Assembly (NCBI RefSeq): GCF_015291745.1
Contig: NZ_CP030059.1
Location: forward strand, 2,011,501-2,075,500
Direction: 5' to 3'
Source: Bradyrhizobium sp. CCBAU 53351
Lineage (GTDB): Bacteria; Pseudomonadota; Alphaproteobacteria; Rhizobiales; Xanthobacteraceae
DNA: 64,000 nucleotides
The notes under the pieces: model-generated
The model's database searches: none
Told to the model about the DNA's origin: nothing
The model's input: only the letters and a program-made list of their open reading frames with translations
Shown here: piece after piece, positions 26,254 to 34,317 of the stretch
Position numbering within the stretch: the stretch's first letter is position 1
Layout: each line of letters begins with the position of its first letter
Position numbers and translations under genes: made by a program

Positions 26254-27909
26254 TCAATTCACCCGCAGGATGCGGGTCGGCGGTAGCGGACCGATTGGTC
26301 CGTGCGCCCGGAAGAACGCGAACAGCGCGTCCGCGTCGTAACCGCCATATTGCGGCGAGGCGCCCTGTTTGGCGACGGTAAAACCGTCGCCGCCGACGGC
26401 AAGGTAATCGTTGAGGGTGATACGGTAGCCGCTTCCAGGCTCGATCGGCCTGCCGCCCAGCGTCATCTTCTCGGGGATCACGCGCTCGCCGAATGGCTTC
26501 GACGCATCCCAGGCATAGCTGAATCCGTTCGACACCTGGAGGATCCGCGGCCGCTTCGGGTCCAGCCATTGCTGCTCGAGCATGTCCTTGAGCTGGCTGC
26601 CGGTCAGCGTCATCGTGACCAGGCGGTTGCGGAACGGCTGGCTGGCGAACACATCGCCGAAGGTGATCGCGCCGTTCTCCTTCGGGACGATGTCGGTGCG
26701 GATGCCGCCGGGATTGGTGAGCGCGATGACAGCGCTGCCATCCCTGGCGTCCTTGGTCGCGGCGAGCTGCGCATCCGCAATGACATCGCCGAGCGCGCTT
26801 TCGCCGGCCTCGTTCGGCACGCGCGACAGCGTCTGCATCACCGATCCGGCCGGCCGGTTGGCGATCGGCGCCGAGAGCCTGTCATAGGCCTCGATCAGCG
26901 CGGTCTGCTCCGCATCTTTCGCCAGCGAGGCATTGGCGACGATGACGTTCTCGCCCCTGGCGCTGACGATGTCGCGCGTGGCGGGATCGAGCTTCAGGTC
27001 GATCGCGGTGACCAGCGTGCCGTATTTGTCACCGCTGGTGACGAGCCGCCCGTCGATATCGCAGACATAGGCGCGATGGGTGTGGCCGCTGACGACGACG
27101 TCGACGGCGCGGTCGAACTTCTTCACGATGTCGACGATCGGCCCGGTGATGCCGGGGCATTCATTGTAGTCGCCGGCGGGCTCGCCGCCCTGGTGGATCA
27201 GCACCACGATCGCCTCGACGCCGCGCGCCTTCAACTGCGCGACCTGTGCATTCACGGTCTCGGCCTCGTCGCGGAATTCGAGCCCCTGGATGCCTGATGG
27301 CGAGACGATGCCCGCGGTCTCCTTCAAGGTCAGCCCGATGAAGGCGACGGGGACGCCCTCGAACTCCCTGATCTCATAAGGCGGCAGCAAGCTGTTGCCC
27401 GTCGCGGCCTCGATGGTGGATGCTGCGAGATAACGGAATTTGGCGCCGGTGAAGGGATGCGGCCCCTGGCAGCCGTCGACCGGATGGCAGCCGCCGTTCT
27501 GCATCCGCAGCAGCTCGGTCTTGCCCTCGTCGAATTCGTGATTGCCGACCGAGCTGATCGCGAGCCCCATCATCGACAGCGACTCGATCGAGGGCTCGTC
27601 GTGGAACATCGCCGACAGGAACGGGCTCGCGCCGATCAGGTCGCCGGCGGCGACGAGGATCGTGTTCTTGTGTCCGTCGCGCAGCTGCTTGACCAGCGTC
27701 GCCATGTATTCAGCGCCGCCGGCCGCCACCATCACTTTCTTGCTCCTGTCCTCGGGATCTCCGATACGGATGCCACCCGGCGGCGGGCGCAGATTGCCGT
27801 GGAAATCGTTGATCGCGAGGATGCGCAGCTCGACCGGGGCCGCGGTCTGAGCCGTGGCGGGGAGGGCAAAGGTCAGCGCGAGAGCGGCAAGGGCGGATCG
27901 GTATCTCAT
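26254..27909 (-). CDS. Periplasmic 5'-nucleotidase / metallophosphatase (UshA-like)
   Basis: From the ATG at 27909 the protein has 551 residues with a signal peptide (ALAALALTFALPATAQ). The calcineurin-like metal site is seen in AINDFHGNL, GNHEFDEG and VVSGHTHRAYVCD. The C-terminal 5'-nucleotidase domain has ALTNPGGIRTDI and the substrate-stacking region LNDYLAVGGDGF. It would hydrolyse nucleotides in the periplasm to recover phosphate and nucleosides. Longer upstream in-frame starts lie in the REP repeat and were rejected. Confidence 0.93.
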   Translation of the reverse strand: MRYRSALAALALTFALPATAQTAAPVELRILAINDFHGNLRPPPGGIRIGDPEDRSKKVMVAAGGAEYMATLVKQLRDGHKNTILVAAGDLIGASPFLSAMFHDEPSIESLSMMGLAISSVGNHEFDEGKTELLRMQNGGCHPVDGCQGPHPFTGAKFRYLAASTIEAATGNSLLPPYEIREFEGVPVAFIGLTLKETAGIVSPSGIQGLEFRDEAETVNAQVAQLKARGVEAIVVLIHQGGEPAGDYNECPGITGPIVDIVKKFDRAVDVVVSGHTHRAYVCDIDGRLVTSGDKYGTLVTAIDLKLDPATRDIVSARGENVIVANASLAKDAEQTALIEAYDRLSAPIANRPAGSVMQTLSRVPNEAGESALGDVIADAQLAATKDARDGSAVIALTNPGGIRTDIVPKENGAITFGDVFASQPFRNRLVTMTLTGSQLKDMLEQQWLDPKRPRILQVSNGFSYAWDASKPFGERVIPEKMTLGGRPIEPGSGYRITLNDYLAVGGDGFTVAKQGASPQYGGYDADALFAFFRAHGPIGPLPPTRILRVN

Positions 27910-27957
27910 GGAAGTAGAGTAGCCACCCCGCGCGAAGATTTCACGAAAGTTCTCACC

Positions 27958-28063
27958 GTCATTCTGGGGCGCGCGTAGCGCGAACCCGGAATCCATTGGG
28001 CTGCAGTGACGGTGGATAAATGGATTCCGGGCTCGCGACTTCGTCGCGCCCCGGAATGACTGG
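27958..28063. repeat. Double REP-like palindrome (cattccggg family)
   Basis: Two facing units are visible. The first reads cgtcattctggggcgcgcgtagcgcgaacccggaatcc and the second, inverted, reads ggattccgggctcgcgacttcgtcgcgccccggaatgac. Together they form an inverted pair of about 105 bases between the 5'-nucleotidase and crotonase genes. It is the longest copy of the repeat family in the window. Confidence 0.8.
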
Positions 28064-28087
28064 CAAGCCTAGGAAATGCGCGAGCGC

Positions 28088-28846
28088 CTACCGCTTCTTC
28101 CTGTTCGCGAACGCAGTGAACGCCGCCACCGCCTCGTTCGACTTCAGCCGTTCGCCGAACAGGTGGCCCTCCTGGTCGATGCGGCGGGTGAGCTCTTCGG
28201 CCGGCGCGCGCAGCAGCTTGCGCGAGGTTGCGACCGCTTCGGCCGGCAGCCGGCAGATATCGCGCGCCACCTTGCGCGCCTCGACCTCGGTATGTCCCGC
28301 CGACACCACGGTGTTGACGAGGCCGGCGGCATGCGCCTCCGCGGCGGAAAACGTCCGCCCCATCACCAGCATCGCGAAGGCGCGCTGATATCCCATCGTG
28401 TTCGGCACCAGGAGGCTGGCTGCGCCGACCGGCACCAGCCCGAGATGGATGTAGGGTGCGGAAAAGGTCGCGGCATTCGAGGCGAGCACGTAGTCGCAGT
28501 GGAACAGCATCACGGTGCCCATGCCGATCGACGCTCCGTCGACGGCCGCGATGATCGGTTTGACGTTGAGGGCGAGCGAATAGAGAAATTTTGCGCCTTC
28601 CGACAGCGTTTCGGGGCGCGAGGTGTCGGCGTGCATGAAATCGTCGATGTCGTCGCCCGCGGTGAACACGCCGGAGCCGCCGGTGATGATCATGCAGCGG
28701 ATATCGGGATTGTTCTGCGCGGTGTCGATCGCGTGGCCCATCTCCCGGTACATGTCCTGGGTGATCGCGTTCTTCTTGCCGGGACGGCGCAGGGTGATCA
28801 CGCGCGTTCCACGCTCTTCGGTGACGACGATGTTGCCATTCGGCAT
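28088..28846 (-). CDS. Atypical enoyl-CoA hydratase/isomerase family protein lacking the usual acids
   Basis: The 252-residue protein follows the crotonase fold: GVFTAGDDIDDFM, DGASIGMGTVMLFHCDYVLAS, FSAPYIHLGLVPVGAASLLVP and GRTFSAAEAHAAGLVNTVV. It resembles delta3,delta2-enoyl-CoA isomerases, but their catalytic Glu in the PEGCSS-type segment is Val here (VPVGAAS). The hydratase Glu144 and Glu164 positions are also empty. The oxyanion-hole residues appear intact. It may catalyse a different reaction with other acids or none. Confidence 0.85.
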   Translation of the reverse strand: MPNGNIVVTEERGTRVITLRRPGKKNAITQDMYREMGHAIDTAQNNPDIRCMIITGGSGVFTAGDDIDDFMHADTSRPETLSEGAKFLYSLALNVKPIIAAVDGASIGMGTVMLFHCDYVLASNAATFSAPYIHLGLVPVGAASLLVPNTMGYQRAFAMLVMGRTFSAAEAHAAGLVNTVVSAGHTEVEARKVARDICRLPAEAVATSRKLLRAPAEELTRRIDQEGHLFGERLKSNEAVAAFTAFANRKKR

Positions 28847-29084
28847 GAGGGTCCCCTGCGGTCGCCGCGATGCCCGCTGCTTTGCGAGTCTCGTCGGGCA
28901 TCAGCCTACATCATCTCGCAAGCCTGCCAATGCGCTGGCTCAACCTTTTCGGCGCCAATTTCTGCAAGGCCGGCACGGGGCAGCCGCCGCTGTCGCGCAC
29001 TGCAACAATGAGCTACAATGTTTTATTTGAAAAACCGGTGGTTGTAGTGCACGATGACCCGGTTCCATTTAGCCGATTGCTCGA

Positions 29085-30326
29085 TTGATGATTGCTGCGA
29101 CCCGCGTCGACGAATCCTCGCCGCACTACCGCGGCTGGCGCGTCGTGCTGGCCTGCTTTCTGATGGCCTTCTTCATGTTCGGCTTCGGCCTGTACGGCCA
29201 GGGCGTTTATCTCGCCGAGCTGCAGCGTGCCCATGGCTGGCCGGGCTCGATCGTCTCGGCTGCCAGCACCTTCTCGTTTCTCCTGACGTCCGTGCTCGTC
29301 ATCTTCACCGACGATCTGCTCGACCGTATCGGGCTGCGCGCACTGATCCTATGCGGCCTGGTGGCGCTGGGCGCTTCGACCGCGCTGCTGGCGCTGATGC
29401 AGACGCCCTGGCAGCTCTATCTCGCCTATGCGCTGATGTCGGTCGGCTGGACCGGCATGGGTACCGTGGTGATCGCGACCGTGCTGAACTCCTGGTTCGA
29501 ACGCCGGCGCGGGCTCGCGCTCAGTCTCGCGTTCAACGGCGCGACCTGCGGCGGCATCATCCTCGTTCCGTTGCTTCTGTCGCTGACCGGCAGCATCGGC
29601 TTTCGCTCCGCCATGCTGGCGGCCACGCTTGCGATGATGGTGCTGGTGCTGCCGGTGGTGATGATGTTCATCGGCTGGCCCGCCGGGACGGCGCAGGCGC
29701 CGGGCCACCGCCGCTCCGGTGAAGGCGTGCCGACGCCGGCCCACTCGCGCAAGGCCCTGCTCGCCAACGCGGCATTTTGGACCATGGTGCTGCCGATCGC
29801 GATCGCGCTGCTGGCGCAGATGGGATTCATCATTCACCAGGTGAGCTTTCTCGATCCGCTGATCGGCCGCTCCGCCGCAGGGCTCGCGGTCACCATCATG
29901 GCGGCGATGGCGGTGGTCGGCCGCCTGTCGCTCGGCCTCTTCGTCGACCGCCTCGATCCGCGTCTGGCCTGCGCCGCGTCGATGACGAGCCAGGCGGCGG
30001 CCCTGTTCGTGCTTCTCCAGAGCACGAACCCGACGATGCTGCTGGCGTGCTGCGCCGTCTACGGCTTCTCGATCGGCAACATGATCACCTTCCCGCCCTT
30101 GATCATCCAGCGCGAGATCGGCGCCGACGCCTTCGCCACCGCAATGGGATTGGGCACGTCGATCAGCGGCGTCGTCAGCGCCTTCGGTCCCGGCATCGTC
30201 GGCCTGGCGCGGAGTTTCACCGGAGATTACACCAGCGCGTTTGCGATGTGCGTCGCGCTGGATCTCGTGGCGGCGGGGATTGTGCTGTGGCGGCCGGGGA
30301 GAAGGGCGAAGCTCGCAGCTTCGTAG
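29085..30326 (+). CDS. MFS transporter (oxalate/formate-antiporter or monocarboxylate-like)
   Basis: The 413-residue protein has 12 predicted membrane segments. After helix 1 it has FGFGLYGQGVYLAELQRAHGWPGSIVSAA, in the style of the OFA/MCT group of organic acid carriers. The loop IFTDDLLDRIGLR is the MFS motif after helix 2. A central hydrophilic loop (GTAQAPGHRRSGEGVPTPAHSRK) separates the two halves. The substrate is probably an organic anion. It stands alone, divergent from the crotonase gene. Confidence 0.87.
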   Translation: MMIAATRVDESSPHYRGWRVVLACFLMAFFMFGFGLYGQGVYLAELQRAHGWPGSIVSAASTFSFLLTSVLVIFTDDLLDRIGLRALILCGLVALGASTALLALMQTPWQLYLAYALMSVGWTGMGTVVIATVLNSWFERRRGLALSLAFNGATCGGIILVPLLLSLTGSIGFRSAMLAATLAMMVLVLPVVMMFIGWPAGTAQAPGHRRSGEGVPTPAHSRKALLANAAFWTMVLPIAIALLAQMGFIIHQVSFLDPLIGRSAAGLAVTIMAAMAVVGRLSLGLFVDRLDPRLACAASMTSQAAALFVLLQSTNPTMLLACCAVYGFSIGNMITFPPLIIQREIGADAFATAMGLGTSISGVVSAFGPGIVGLARSFTGDYTSAFAMCVALDLVAAGIVLWRPGRRAKLAAS

Positions 30327-30350
30327 CCCGGGTCGGATGGCGCTCTCGTG

Positions 30351-30402
30351 CCCCGGACGCAGCGCAGCGCGACTTCAGCGGTGCGCTGCGGAGCCGGGGC
30401 CC
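30351..30402. repeat. GC-rich inverted repeat, second dispersed repeat family
   Basis: Arms CCCCGGACGCAGCGCA and TGCGCTGCGGAGCCGGGG face each other with about 15 bases between them, in the gap between the MFS gene and the acyl-CoA dehydrogenase gene. The unit differs from the cattccggg family. Dispersed elements beginning ccccggacgcagcgcagc are what I recall from Bradyrhizobium intergenic regions. Confidence 0.65.
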
Positions 30403-30523
30403 ATGCTCAGCAGTGTCGGTTGTTGCCATCTGCGTCCCGCTCTGCGCAGCAACGCCAAAAGCGCGTTTACGCGCGTCGTCGACACGCTATGGCGTTGCAG
30501 CGCGTCCGGGACACCAGCGTTCC

Positions 30524-32302
30524 TTACCCCAGCAGCACCGCATCCGCCGCCGCGACCGATTCCGCGCTCTCCGTCACGGTGCGCTCCAGCGCGCCGGCCT
30601 GCACGGTGATGTTCTCGGCGAAGAAGCGCGCGAGGGAGACGTAGCGCGCGGCGTCCGTGTTGCCGTCGGCCTTGGCAGCAAGCGCCTCGGAGGCGAGCAG
30701 GCAGCCGCCGAGCGTGGCGCCGAATTGCTGCAGATAGGGTGTTGCACCGGCAAGCGCCTCGTTCGGTGCGGACGCAACCCGTTCCAGCAGCCATTTGCTG
30801 GTGCGCGTGAGCGCCTCGAGCGCCTCGCGCAGCTTCGCTCCGGTGGTGCCGAAAGCGGGATCGTTGGAGGCCTCGACCTGTTTGACGGTTGCCGCGAGCT
30901 CGTCGAGCAGCGCCCACACCGACGCGCCGCCATTGGCCGCGAGCTTGCGCGTGACGAGGTCGATCGCCTGGATGCCGTTGGTGCCCTCGTAGATCGCGGT
31001 GATGCGCGCGTCGCGGTAGTGCTGCGCCGCGCCGGTTTCCTCGATGAAGCCCATGCCGCCATGGATCTGCACGCCGAGATAGGCGACCTCGTTGCCGATG
31101 TCGGTGGAATAGGCCTTGGCCATCGGCGTCAACAGCGCCGCGCGCGCGGCGGCATCCGCGCGCACCTTCGGATCCTTGGCGCGCGTGGAGACGTCGAGCG
31201 CGACCGCGGTCGCATAGCAGATGGTGCGCGCGGCGGCCGTCTGTGCGCGCATCCGCATCAGCATGCGCTTGACGTCGGGGTGGACGAAGATCGCATCCGA
31301 GCCGTCGCCCTTGCTGCCGACGGCGCGGCCCTGCTTACGCTCCTGGGCATACGACAAGGCCTGCTGATAGGCGCGGTCGGCGACGCCGACACCCTCCAGG
31401 CCGACGCCGAGGCGAGCCTGGTTCATCATCGTGAACATGCAGCGCATGCCCTGGTTCTCTTCGCCAATCAGAAAGCCGATGGCGCCGCCACGATCGCCCA
31501 TCGTCATGGTGCAGGTGGGGGAGGCATGCATGCCGAGCTTGTGCTCGACGCCGCTGGCGAAGATATCGTTGCGCTGCCCCAGCGATCCGTCGGCATTGAC
31601 CATGAACTTCGGCACGAGGAAGAGCGAAATCCCCTTGGTGCCGGCGGGCGCATCGGGCAGGCGGGCCAGCACGAAATGCACGATGTTGTCGGTCATGTCG
31701 TGTTCGCCATAGGTGATGAAGATTTTCGTCCCCTTGATGCGATAGGTGCCGTCGGCCTGCTTCTCGGCGCGGGTGCGCAGCGCGCCGACGTCGGAGCCGG
31801 CCTGCGGCTCGGTGAGCTGCATCGTGCCGGTCCATTCGCCGGAGACGAGTTTTTCGAGATAGATTTTCTTCAACTCGTCATTGCCATGCGCGTCCAGCGC
31901 CTCGATCGCCGAGGCCGTCAGCAGCGGGCAGAGGCCGAAGGCGACGTTGGCCGCGCTCCAGATCTCGGTGCAGGCTGCATTGATCGCGATCGGCAGGCCC
32001 TGACCGCCGAAATCTTCGGGACCGGCCACCGCGTTCCAGCCGCCATCGGTCCAGCGCTTGTAGGCGTCCGGCCAGCCCGGCGCGGTCGTGACCTTGCCGT
32101 CGTCGAGCTTGATGCCGTGCTCGTCGCCGACCTTGTTGAGCGGCGCCAGCACGTCGGACGCGAACTTGCCGGCTTCCTCCAGCACGGCGGCGGCGATATC
32201 CATGTCGAATTCGCCGTAATGACCGGCTTCCACGGCAGCCTTGAGGCCGGCGCCATGGTTGAGCGACAGCAGCATGTCATTAATCGGCGCGCGGTAGGTC
32301 AT
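30524..32302 (-). CDS. Acyl-CoA dehydrogenase, large DmdC-like type
   Basis: The 592-residue protein is longer than standard acyl-CoA dehydrogenases because of a C-terminal extension, as in 3-methylmercaptopropionyl-CoA dehydrogenase (DmdC) and related enzymes. The N-terminus TYRAPINDMLLSLNH is typical of this group. FAD-binding is seen in TMQLTEPQAGSDVGALRT and GTKIFITYGEHD, and the catalytic Glu in AIYEGTNGIQAIDLV. It desaturates an acyl-CoA at the alpha-beta bond and passes electrons to ETF. Many paralogues act on ordinary fatty acyl-CoAs, so a sulfur substrate is not implied. Confidence 0.92.
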   Translation of the reverse strand: MTYRAPINDMLLSLNHGAGLKAAVEAGHYGEFDMDIAAAVLEEAGKFASDVLAPLNKVGDEHGIKLDDGKVTTAPGWPDAYKRWTDGGWNAVAGPEDFGGQGLPIAINAACTEIWSAANVAFGLCPLLTASAIEALDAHGNDELKKIYLEKLVSGEWTGTMQLTEPQAGSDVGALRTRAEKQADGTYRIKGTKIFITYGEHDMTDNIVHFVLARLPDAPAGTKGISLFLVPKFMVNADGSLGQRNDIFASGVEHKLGMHASPTCTMTMGDRGGAIGFLIGEENQGMRCMFTMMNQARLGVGLEGVGVADRAYQQALSYAQERKQGRAVGSKGDGSDAIFVHPDVKRMLMRMRAQTAAARTICYATAVALDVSTRAKDPKVRADAAARAALLTPMAKAYSTDIGNEVAYLGVQIHGGMGFIEETGAAQHYRDARITAIYEGTNGIQAIDLVTRKLAANGGASVWALLDELAATVKQVEASNDPAFGTTGAKLREALEALTRTSKWLLERVASAPNEALAGATPYLQQFGATLGGCLLASEALAAKADGNTDAARYVSLARFFAENITVQAGALERTVTESAESVAAADAVLLG

Positions 32303-32556
32303 GGTTCACTCCCGTGGACAGGTCTTGGCGCCGTATTCCCATGAAACGGGGGAGGTCTCAATGGTCGCGATACGGGACCGCATCAGGATTTTGCGGGGCC
32401 CTCTCGTACGGTCCGATAATAAGGTGTCGGCGCGGCCGATCCCGGCGGCCGTGGTATTTTGCCTCTCCGAGCGGTTGAAATGCTGCTTCTCTCCCTATAG
32501 ACCGGCAGCACCTGAGGGAATCTGCGGTAGCCCGGTCTTCCGTCGTTCCCCCCTGT

Positions 32557-32631
32557 TGGGGCGTAGCCAAGCGGTAAGGCAGCGGATTTTGATTCCGCCA
32601 TTCGGAGGTTCGATCCCTCCCGCCCCAGCCA
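32557..32631 (+). tRNA. tRNA-Gln (anticodon UUG)
   Basis: The 75-base sequence folds into a full cloverleaf. The acceptor arms TGGGGCG and CGCCCCA pair over seven bases, the anticodon arm GCGGA/TCCGC encloses the loop TTTTGAT with anticodon TTG, and the T arm contains GGTTCGATCC. The 3' CCA (32629-32631) is encoded. It stands at the left border of the catabolic gene region. Confidence 0.97.
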
Positions 32632-32831
32632 GCATACAAGCTGTTGAGTTCGTTGGGTAAGCAGCTCCATTCCTGCCAAATTGTTCGGCGCGTTTGGAAA
32701 CTGAGCTTCTAATGCCCGGTCCAGAATCGAACCAAGCGATGTCCTGCATCAAGCTGTAGTTCACCCAGCCGATGGCGCAGAGTTTGTCGCCGTGACGCTG
32801 CGGCCGTTGCGGGGGACGCGGCTCGTCGCCG

Positions 32832-33347
32832 TTACGCCGCTTTCCTGCGGGGCTTCGGCTTTGCTTTTTTGTCGAGCAAGACCCGCTCAGGCGCCGGGCG
32901 CGCGCCGGGACCAGGGTGGACATGAACTTCCTTGGCTGAAAGCGGCTCGCCGCATTCCGAGCACACCATCACGGGGTCGAACATCTTTCCGCACTTGCGG
33001 TGCTCATGCAGCAGGGGACGTCCGCGTTCGTCGACCATGTGGGTGTCGCCCCAATGCACGAGCGCCATCATGATCGGATAGAGGTCGAGGCCCTTTTGCG
33101 TCAGGATATACTCGTGGCGCTTGGGCGATTCCTGATAGGGAATGCGGCGCAGGACGCCCTGCCGGACCAGCTTCTTCAACCGCTCGGCGAGCAAGTGCCG
33201 TGTGATTCCAAGCGCCGACTGAAAACCCTCGAAGCGGCGCGTGCGCAGAAAGCATTCGCGGAGAATCAGGAGAGTCCAGCGGTCACCAATCACACCGATG
33301 GTACGAGCCATCGAACACGGCTCTTCCTCAAGTTCATCCCATTTCAT
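32832..33347 (-). CDS. HxlR-family transcriptional regulator with C-terminal zinc-ribbon-like tail
   Basis: The 171-residue protein has the HxlR winged helix at residues 10-100. It starts CSMARTIGVIGDRWTLLILRECFL, has the recognition region FEGFQSALGITRHLLAERLKKLVRQGVL, and then YILTQKGLDLYPIMMALVHWGD. The tail HRKCGKMFDPVMVCSECGEPLSAKEV contains a CxxC pair and a further Cys, possibly metal-binding. It is divergent from the DsbA-like/CoA-transferase operon, so it may regulate that operon. HxlR proteins often sense aldehydes or redox state. Confidence 0.9.
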   Translation of the reverse strand: MKWDELEEEPCSMARTIGVIGDRWTLLILRECFLRTRRFEGFQSALGITRHLLAERLKKLVRQGVLRRIPYQESPKRHEYILTQKGLDLYPIMMALVHWGDTHMVDERGRPLLHEHRKCGKMFDPVMVCSECGEPLSAKEVHVHPGPGARPAPERVLLDKKAKPKPRRKAA

Positions 33348-33414
33348 TCTGCTCTCCGGTCGGCCGGCGCCTGTTCCGCTCGAATCAGGGGGAAGCGGCA
33401 GCGCCGCTCACACC

Positions 33415-33443
33415 ATTCTAGATAGGTACTAAAGCGGATACAA
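33415..33443 (-). promoter_or_regulatory. Candidate promoter of the HxlR gene
   Basis: On the minus strand TTGTAT (33443-33438) and TAGAAT (33420-33415) are separated by 17 bases. The spacer contains TTTAGTAC, which resembles one arm of the dyad in front of the other HxlR gene at 52797. The predicted leader is about 60 bases. Confidence 0.45.
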
Positions 33444-33486
33444 TACCCCCGCCGCTCGTCCGAAACCTCGTGATTTCAGAGCAGAT

Positions 33487-33513
33487 TTGACAGTTCAATT
33501 TTAGAACTATAGA
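33487..33513 (+). promoter_or_regulatory. Promoter with operator dyad AGTTC-N7-GAACT (site A)
   Basis: TTGACA (33487-33492) is followed by a dyad with arms AGTTC (33492-33496) and GAACT (33504-33508), then TATAGA or a neighbouring -10. The dyad fills the -35/-10 spacer, where a repressor would block polymerase. The same arrangement occurs at 37117-37144 and 55903-55931. It drives the DsbA-like and CoA-transferase genes. Confidence 0.7.
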
Positions 33514-33588
33514 AATGAGTGACAGCCTGCGTTCGGCCTGGAAGATCACCAAATCCGACCAACATCGCGCTCTGCGGGAGGAGCTGAC

Positions 33589-34221
33589 ATGTCCCTCAAA
33601 GTTGAATTCCTGTTCGATTTCGGCAGTCCGAATGCTTACCTCGCGGAACTGGCGCTTCCGGGAATCGAACGGCGCACCGGCGTGAAATTCGAATATGTCC
33701 CGATCCTGCTCGGCGGCATCTTCAAGGCGACCGGCAACATGTCCCCGTTCGATTCCCTTCGTGGCATCAAGAACAAGCCGGAATACCAGGCTCTGGAGAC
33801 CCAGCGCTTCATTCGCCGCCATAACGCGACGAAGTTTCGTCCCAATCCGTTCTTTCCGGTGAATACGCTGATGTTGATGCGCGGCGCCGTCGCGGCGCAG
33901 CTCGAAGGCGTGTTCGAGCCGTATTTCCGCGCGGCCTACCACCACATGTGGGAGGAGCCGAAGAAGATGGATGACCTCGAAATCTTCCGAACAGCGTTCA
34001 TCTCCTCAGGCGTCGATATCGACCGGTTGCTTGCGCGTGCACAGCAGGACGACGTCAAGAAGGGGCTGATCGATCGGACCACCGAGGCGGTCAATCGCGG
34101 CGCATTCGGCTCGCCGACCTTCTTCGTTGGAAAGGAAATGTTCTTCGGCAAGGACCAACTCCGCGATGTCGAAGAGTCGATCGTCGAGCAGATCGGCCAG
34201 CCCGTTTCGAAGACGGCCTAG
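33589..34221 (+). CDS. DsbA-like / 2-hydroxychromene-2-carboxylate isomerase family protein
   Basis: The 210-residue thioredoxin-fold protein starts VEFLFDFGSPNAYLAELALP, where the Ser of FGSPNAYL is the glutathione-activating residue of kappa-GST/HCCA isomerases. There is no CxxC motif, so it is not a thiol oxidase. The end has RGAFGSPTFFVGKEMFFGKDQL, the conserved cis-Pro region. HCCA isomerase acts in naphthalene breakdown, but relatives serve other glutathione-dependent isomerisations. A GGGAGGAG precedes the ATG, and the CoA-transferase gene follows by 96 bases. Confidence 0.88.
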   Translation: MSLKVEFLFDFGSPNAYLAELALPGIERRTGVKFEYVPILLGGIFKATGNMSPFDSLRGIKNKPEYQALETQRFIRRHNATKFRPNPFFPVNTLMLMRGAVAAQLEGVFEPYFRAAYHHMWEEPKKMDDLEIFRTAFISSGVDIDRLLARAQQDDVKKGLIDRTTEAVNRGAFGSPTFFVGKEMFFGKDQLRDVEESIVEQIGQPVSKTA

Positions 34222-34317
34222 GGCAGAACCTGAGCCTGCAGAGCCGGCAGATGTCCGGCGTCTGCGTGGACGAAAATTCAGTCGGCGTCATAACAAAACC
34301 AATTCAGGGAGAATGTC

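Noticed and set aside
29777-32344. Very long open frame of 855 codons on the plus strand opposite the acyl-CoA dehydrogenase gene
   Set aside because: It is a mirror frame from GC-rich codon bias. The minus-strand gene has full family signatures and the long frame has none.
32608-32631. Possible attachment-site repeat of the tRNA-Gln 3' end
   Set aside because: I found no second copy of the tRNA 3' sequence elsewhere in the window and no integrase gene.
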